Of a stretch of 7,857 nucleotides of DNA, positions 6,437 through 7,857 are shown piece after piece (position 1 is the stretch's first letter; each line of letters starts with the position of its first letter). The notes under the pieces are model-generated. The model was not told where the DNA came from and searched no databases. It saw nothing but the letters and a program-made list of their open reading frames with translations. The DNA is from JBDTMC01 sp039934475 (GTDB lineage: Bacteria > Acidobacteriota > Terriglobia > Bryobacterales > Bryobacteraceae). A program made the translations under genes and the position numbers. Location of the stretch: positions 1 to 7,857 of the forward strand of contig JBDTMC010000372.1 in assembly GCA_039934475.1 (NCBI GenBank), read 5' to 3'.

Positions 6437-7054
6437 ATGGCCCAAGCTATTGAAGACAAGATAATTAGCAGGATATATGGAAATGGGAGGGGGTGGGCCT
6501 TCTCCCAGGCCGATTTTGCTGATCTTGGCAGCCGTTCAGCCATCGACCTCGCTCTACATCGACGGGAGCGTGAAAGCGTCATTCGACGTGTCATTCGAGG
6601 CGTCTACGACTATCCCCGTCAGAGCACCGCGCTTGGGGGATCAGTCAGCCCCGATATCGATCAAGTCGCCCAGGCACTCGCACGCAAATTTGCATGGCGT
6701 ATCCAGCCCGACGGCGCCACAGCTCAGAACCACCTCGGACTGTCGACGCAGGTCCCGGCCCGGGCCGTGTACCTCTCCGATGGGCCGGATCGTTCCTACG
6801 TTGTGGGAAAGACATCCCTCGCCTTCGAACACACGGCATTGAAAGAGGCAGGATTCAAACTTCCGGAAAGTCGGCTCATCGTGCAAGCTCTGAAGGCATA
6901 CGGCGAAAATCGCATCTCGCCCAAGATCATTTCCCTGGTCCGAAAGAAGTTCGATCTCGCTTTGCGCCGCCGAATTCTCCTTGACACCAAGACCGCCACC
7001 GGTTGGGTTTACGCAGCCATTCAGGACATCGCCAAAGAAGATTCGAATGGATAG
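6437..7054 (+). CDS. DUF6088 / AbiEi-like antitoxin of a type IV toxin-antitoxin system
   Basis: 205 residues. Residues 1-60 are a winged-helix DNA-binding domain (GRGWAFSQADFADLGSRSAI, then VIRGVYDYPR). The C-terminal part starts with QALARKFAWRIQPDGATAQN, continues with HLGLSTQVPARAVYLSDGP (about 99-117) and ends in basic helices (VRKKFDLALRRR). This arrangement is typical of DUF6088 proteins found upstream of AbiEii toxins. Known AbiEi antitoxins neutralise the toxin without a stable complex and repress their own operon. The start at 6437 fits the family's N-terminus and lies downstream of the promoter and palindrome; the frame is open to 6353, but that start would place the operator inside the gene. 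There is no strong ribosome binding site (AGGA is about 17 nt upstream), which could mean modest expression or another start. It overlaps the toxin gene by 8 nt, so the two are translationally coupled. Confidence 0.9.
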   Translation: MAQAIEDKIISRIYGNGRGWAFSQADFADLGSRSAIDLALHRRERESVIRRVIRGVYDYPRQSTALGGSVSPDIDQVAQALARKFAWRIQPDGATAQNHLGLSTQVPARAVYLSDGPDRSYVVGKTSLAFEHTALKEAGFKLPESRLIVQALKAYGENRISPKIISLVRKKFDLALRRRILLDTKTATGWVYAAIQDIAKEDSNG

Positions 7055-7811
7055 AGTCGCAAGGCTGCCGGCACAGGACAGGTGGGACATCTTCTCGGAA
7101 GCGGCCGCAAAACTGGGGATTAGGCCAGCGATCATCGAAAAGGACTTTTGGGTCTGTTTCGTTCTCAAGCTTCTTTTCCTGAAATCGCCCTATGGTCAAT
7201 CCCTGGTCTTTAAGGGAGGCACGTCTCTTTCAAAGGCGCACGGGTTGATCGAACGCTTCTCTGAGGACATTGATCTCGTCCTGGATTGGAAGCTCATCGG
7301 GTTCGGCGGTGGACTCAAAGACCCAATGCAAAACTTCGGTTCGAAGTCGAAGCAAGACCGGTTCAACAAGGAAATAAATCGCCTGGCGGCAGATTTCATC
7401 GCGCAAACCCTCTGCCCGGAACTCGACCAACTTCTTCGGAAAGAACTGATCGGCTTGTGGGCCGCCGTGGACCGATCCGACCCTCACGTTATCAACATTC
7501 AGTACCCAGCCGCCTTCGCCGAAGCCTACATCCGTCCGGAGGTCCGGCTTGAGATCGGGCCTCTCGCCTCATGGGTACCATCCGTGACTCGCACCATTCG
7601 GCCCTACGCTTACAAAGCCTTGCCGCAACTCTTCGAGAACCCGGCATGTGAAGTGGTGGCGCTTGCAGCGGAACGCACGTTCTGGGAGAAGGCAACGATC
7701 CTTCATCAGGAAGCGCATCGCGAGACGCTGATTCCGCAACGCTACTCACGACACTACTATGACCTTTACAAACTGGCCGTCAGTCCCGTTCGGGTCTCGG
7801 CCCTAGTGTAG
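7047..7811 (+). CDS. AbiEii/AbiGii-type nucleotidyltransferase toxin, C-terminally truncated
   Basis: 254 residues. The nucleotidyltransferase signature is intact: FKGGTSLSK (55-63) with the GG-T/S nucleotide-binding loop, and SEDIDL (72-77) with metal-binding D74 and D76. Other family motifs follow: VRLEIG (166-171), RTFWEKATILHQEAHR (210-225) and SRHYYDLYKLA (234-244). AbiEii toxins transfer nucleotides, for example to tRNA acceptor ends, stopping growth and aborting phage infection. From memory, relatives paired with DUF6088 are roughly 330-345 residues, with a further helical segment after the HYYDL motif. Here the protein stops soon after it, with TAG at 7809-7811, so roughly 85 residues seem missing. 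The start at 7047 overlaps the antitoxin stop (7052-7054) and gives the typical MDRVARLPAQDR N-terminus. The catalytic core remains, but activity is uncertain, so this may be a decaying gene. Confidence 0.85.
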   Translation: MDRVARLPAQDRWDIFSEAAAKLGIRPAIIEKDFWVCFVLKLLFLKSPYGQSLVFKGGTSLSKAHGLIERFSEDIDLVLDWKLIGFGGGLKDPMQNFGSKSKQDRFNKEINRLAADFIAQTLCPELDQLLRKELIGLWAAVDRSDPHVINIQYPAAFAEAYIRPEVRLEIGPLASWVPSVTRTIRPYAYKALPQLFENPACEVVALAAERTFWEKATILHQEAHRETLIPQRYSRHYYDLYKLAVSPVRVSALV

Positions 7812-7857
7812 TGCTTCACACAGAGTGATAAGTATTAAGGGCGTTTCTGGCCCGCAT
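7807..7857. mobile_element. Possible left edge of an insertion element interrupting the toxin gene
   Basis: Resemblance to the AbiEii family ends at about 7803-7806, a CTAG tetranucleotide. The following bases start TGTAGTGCTTCACACAGAG, look more A/T-rich than the gene before them and give no continuation of the family in any frame. They contain a small hairpin (GGGC-7 nt-GCCC, 7839-7853). An insertion-sequence end would explain the sudden stop; IS701-family elements, for example, favour CTAG-like targets. No transposase or second end is in view, so this rests on the abrupt loss of homology only. Confidence 0.3.

Noticed and set aside
6641..7168. A 175-residue minus-strand reading frame opposite the toxin-antitoxin pair.
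   Set aside because: Antisense to both genes at their overlap; no recognisable domain, while the + strand frames carry clear family motifs.

Overview
The window looks like a piece of a GC-rich Acidobacteriota chromosome, probably close to the Solibacter/Bryobacter group. The main evidence is an 885-residue MacB/FtsX-type permease with an N-terminal prefix domain, paired with a 110-residue PadR regulator; that pairing (ADOP family) is expanded in acidobacteria. The taxonomic call is inference from gene content only.

Layout. Bases 1-150 are the last 49 codons of an RND-type (AcrB/MdtB-like) efflux pump on the + strand. It converges on a block of five minus-strand genes. In their reading direction these are: a secreted YncE-like seven-bladed beta-propeller (6150 to 5197), a PadR repressor (5120 to 4788), the ADOP permease (4771 to 2114), an Ada-AlkA fusion (2057 to 579) and a methylguanine-DNA methyltransferase, ogt (637 to 152). 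After a 286-nt divergent gap, the + strand carries an AbiE-type (type IV) toxin-antitoxin pair: a DUF6088/AbiEi-like antitoxin (6437 to 7054) and an AbiEii nucleotidyltransferase toxin (7047 to 7811). The toxin ends early, and the last ~50 nt may be the edge of a mobile element.

How the genes work together. The padR-permease pair has its own near-consensus sigma70 promoter, bracketed by a TTCTACA/TGTAGAA inverted repeat, which suggests PadR autorepression. Ada-AlkA and ogt form an alkylation-damage unit. The fusion carries the methyl-phosphotriester sensor, AraC-type DNA-binding domain and 3-methyladenine glycosylase; the separate ogt supplies the O6-alkylguanine activity that sits at the C-terminus of E. 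coli Ada. The two genes overlap by 59 nt. The same arrangement is known from Mycobacterium tuberculosis (alkA Rv1317c, ogt Rv1316c). The toxin-antitoxin genes overlap by 8 nt and are preceded by an 11-bp perfect palindrome lying over a plausible promoter, as expected for an autoregulated antitoxin.

No single gene is of an unknown family. The most interesting points are the regulatory sites of the two self-regulating operons and the truncated toxin with a possible insertion junction at its 3' end.
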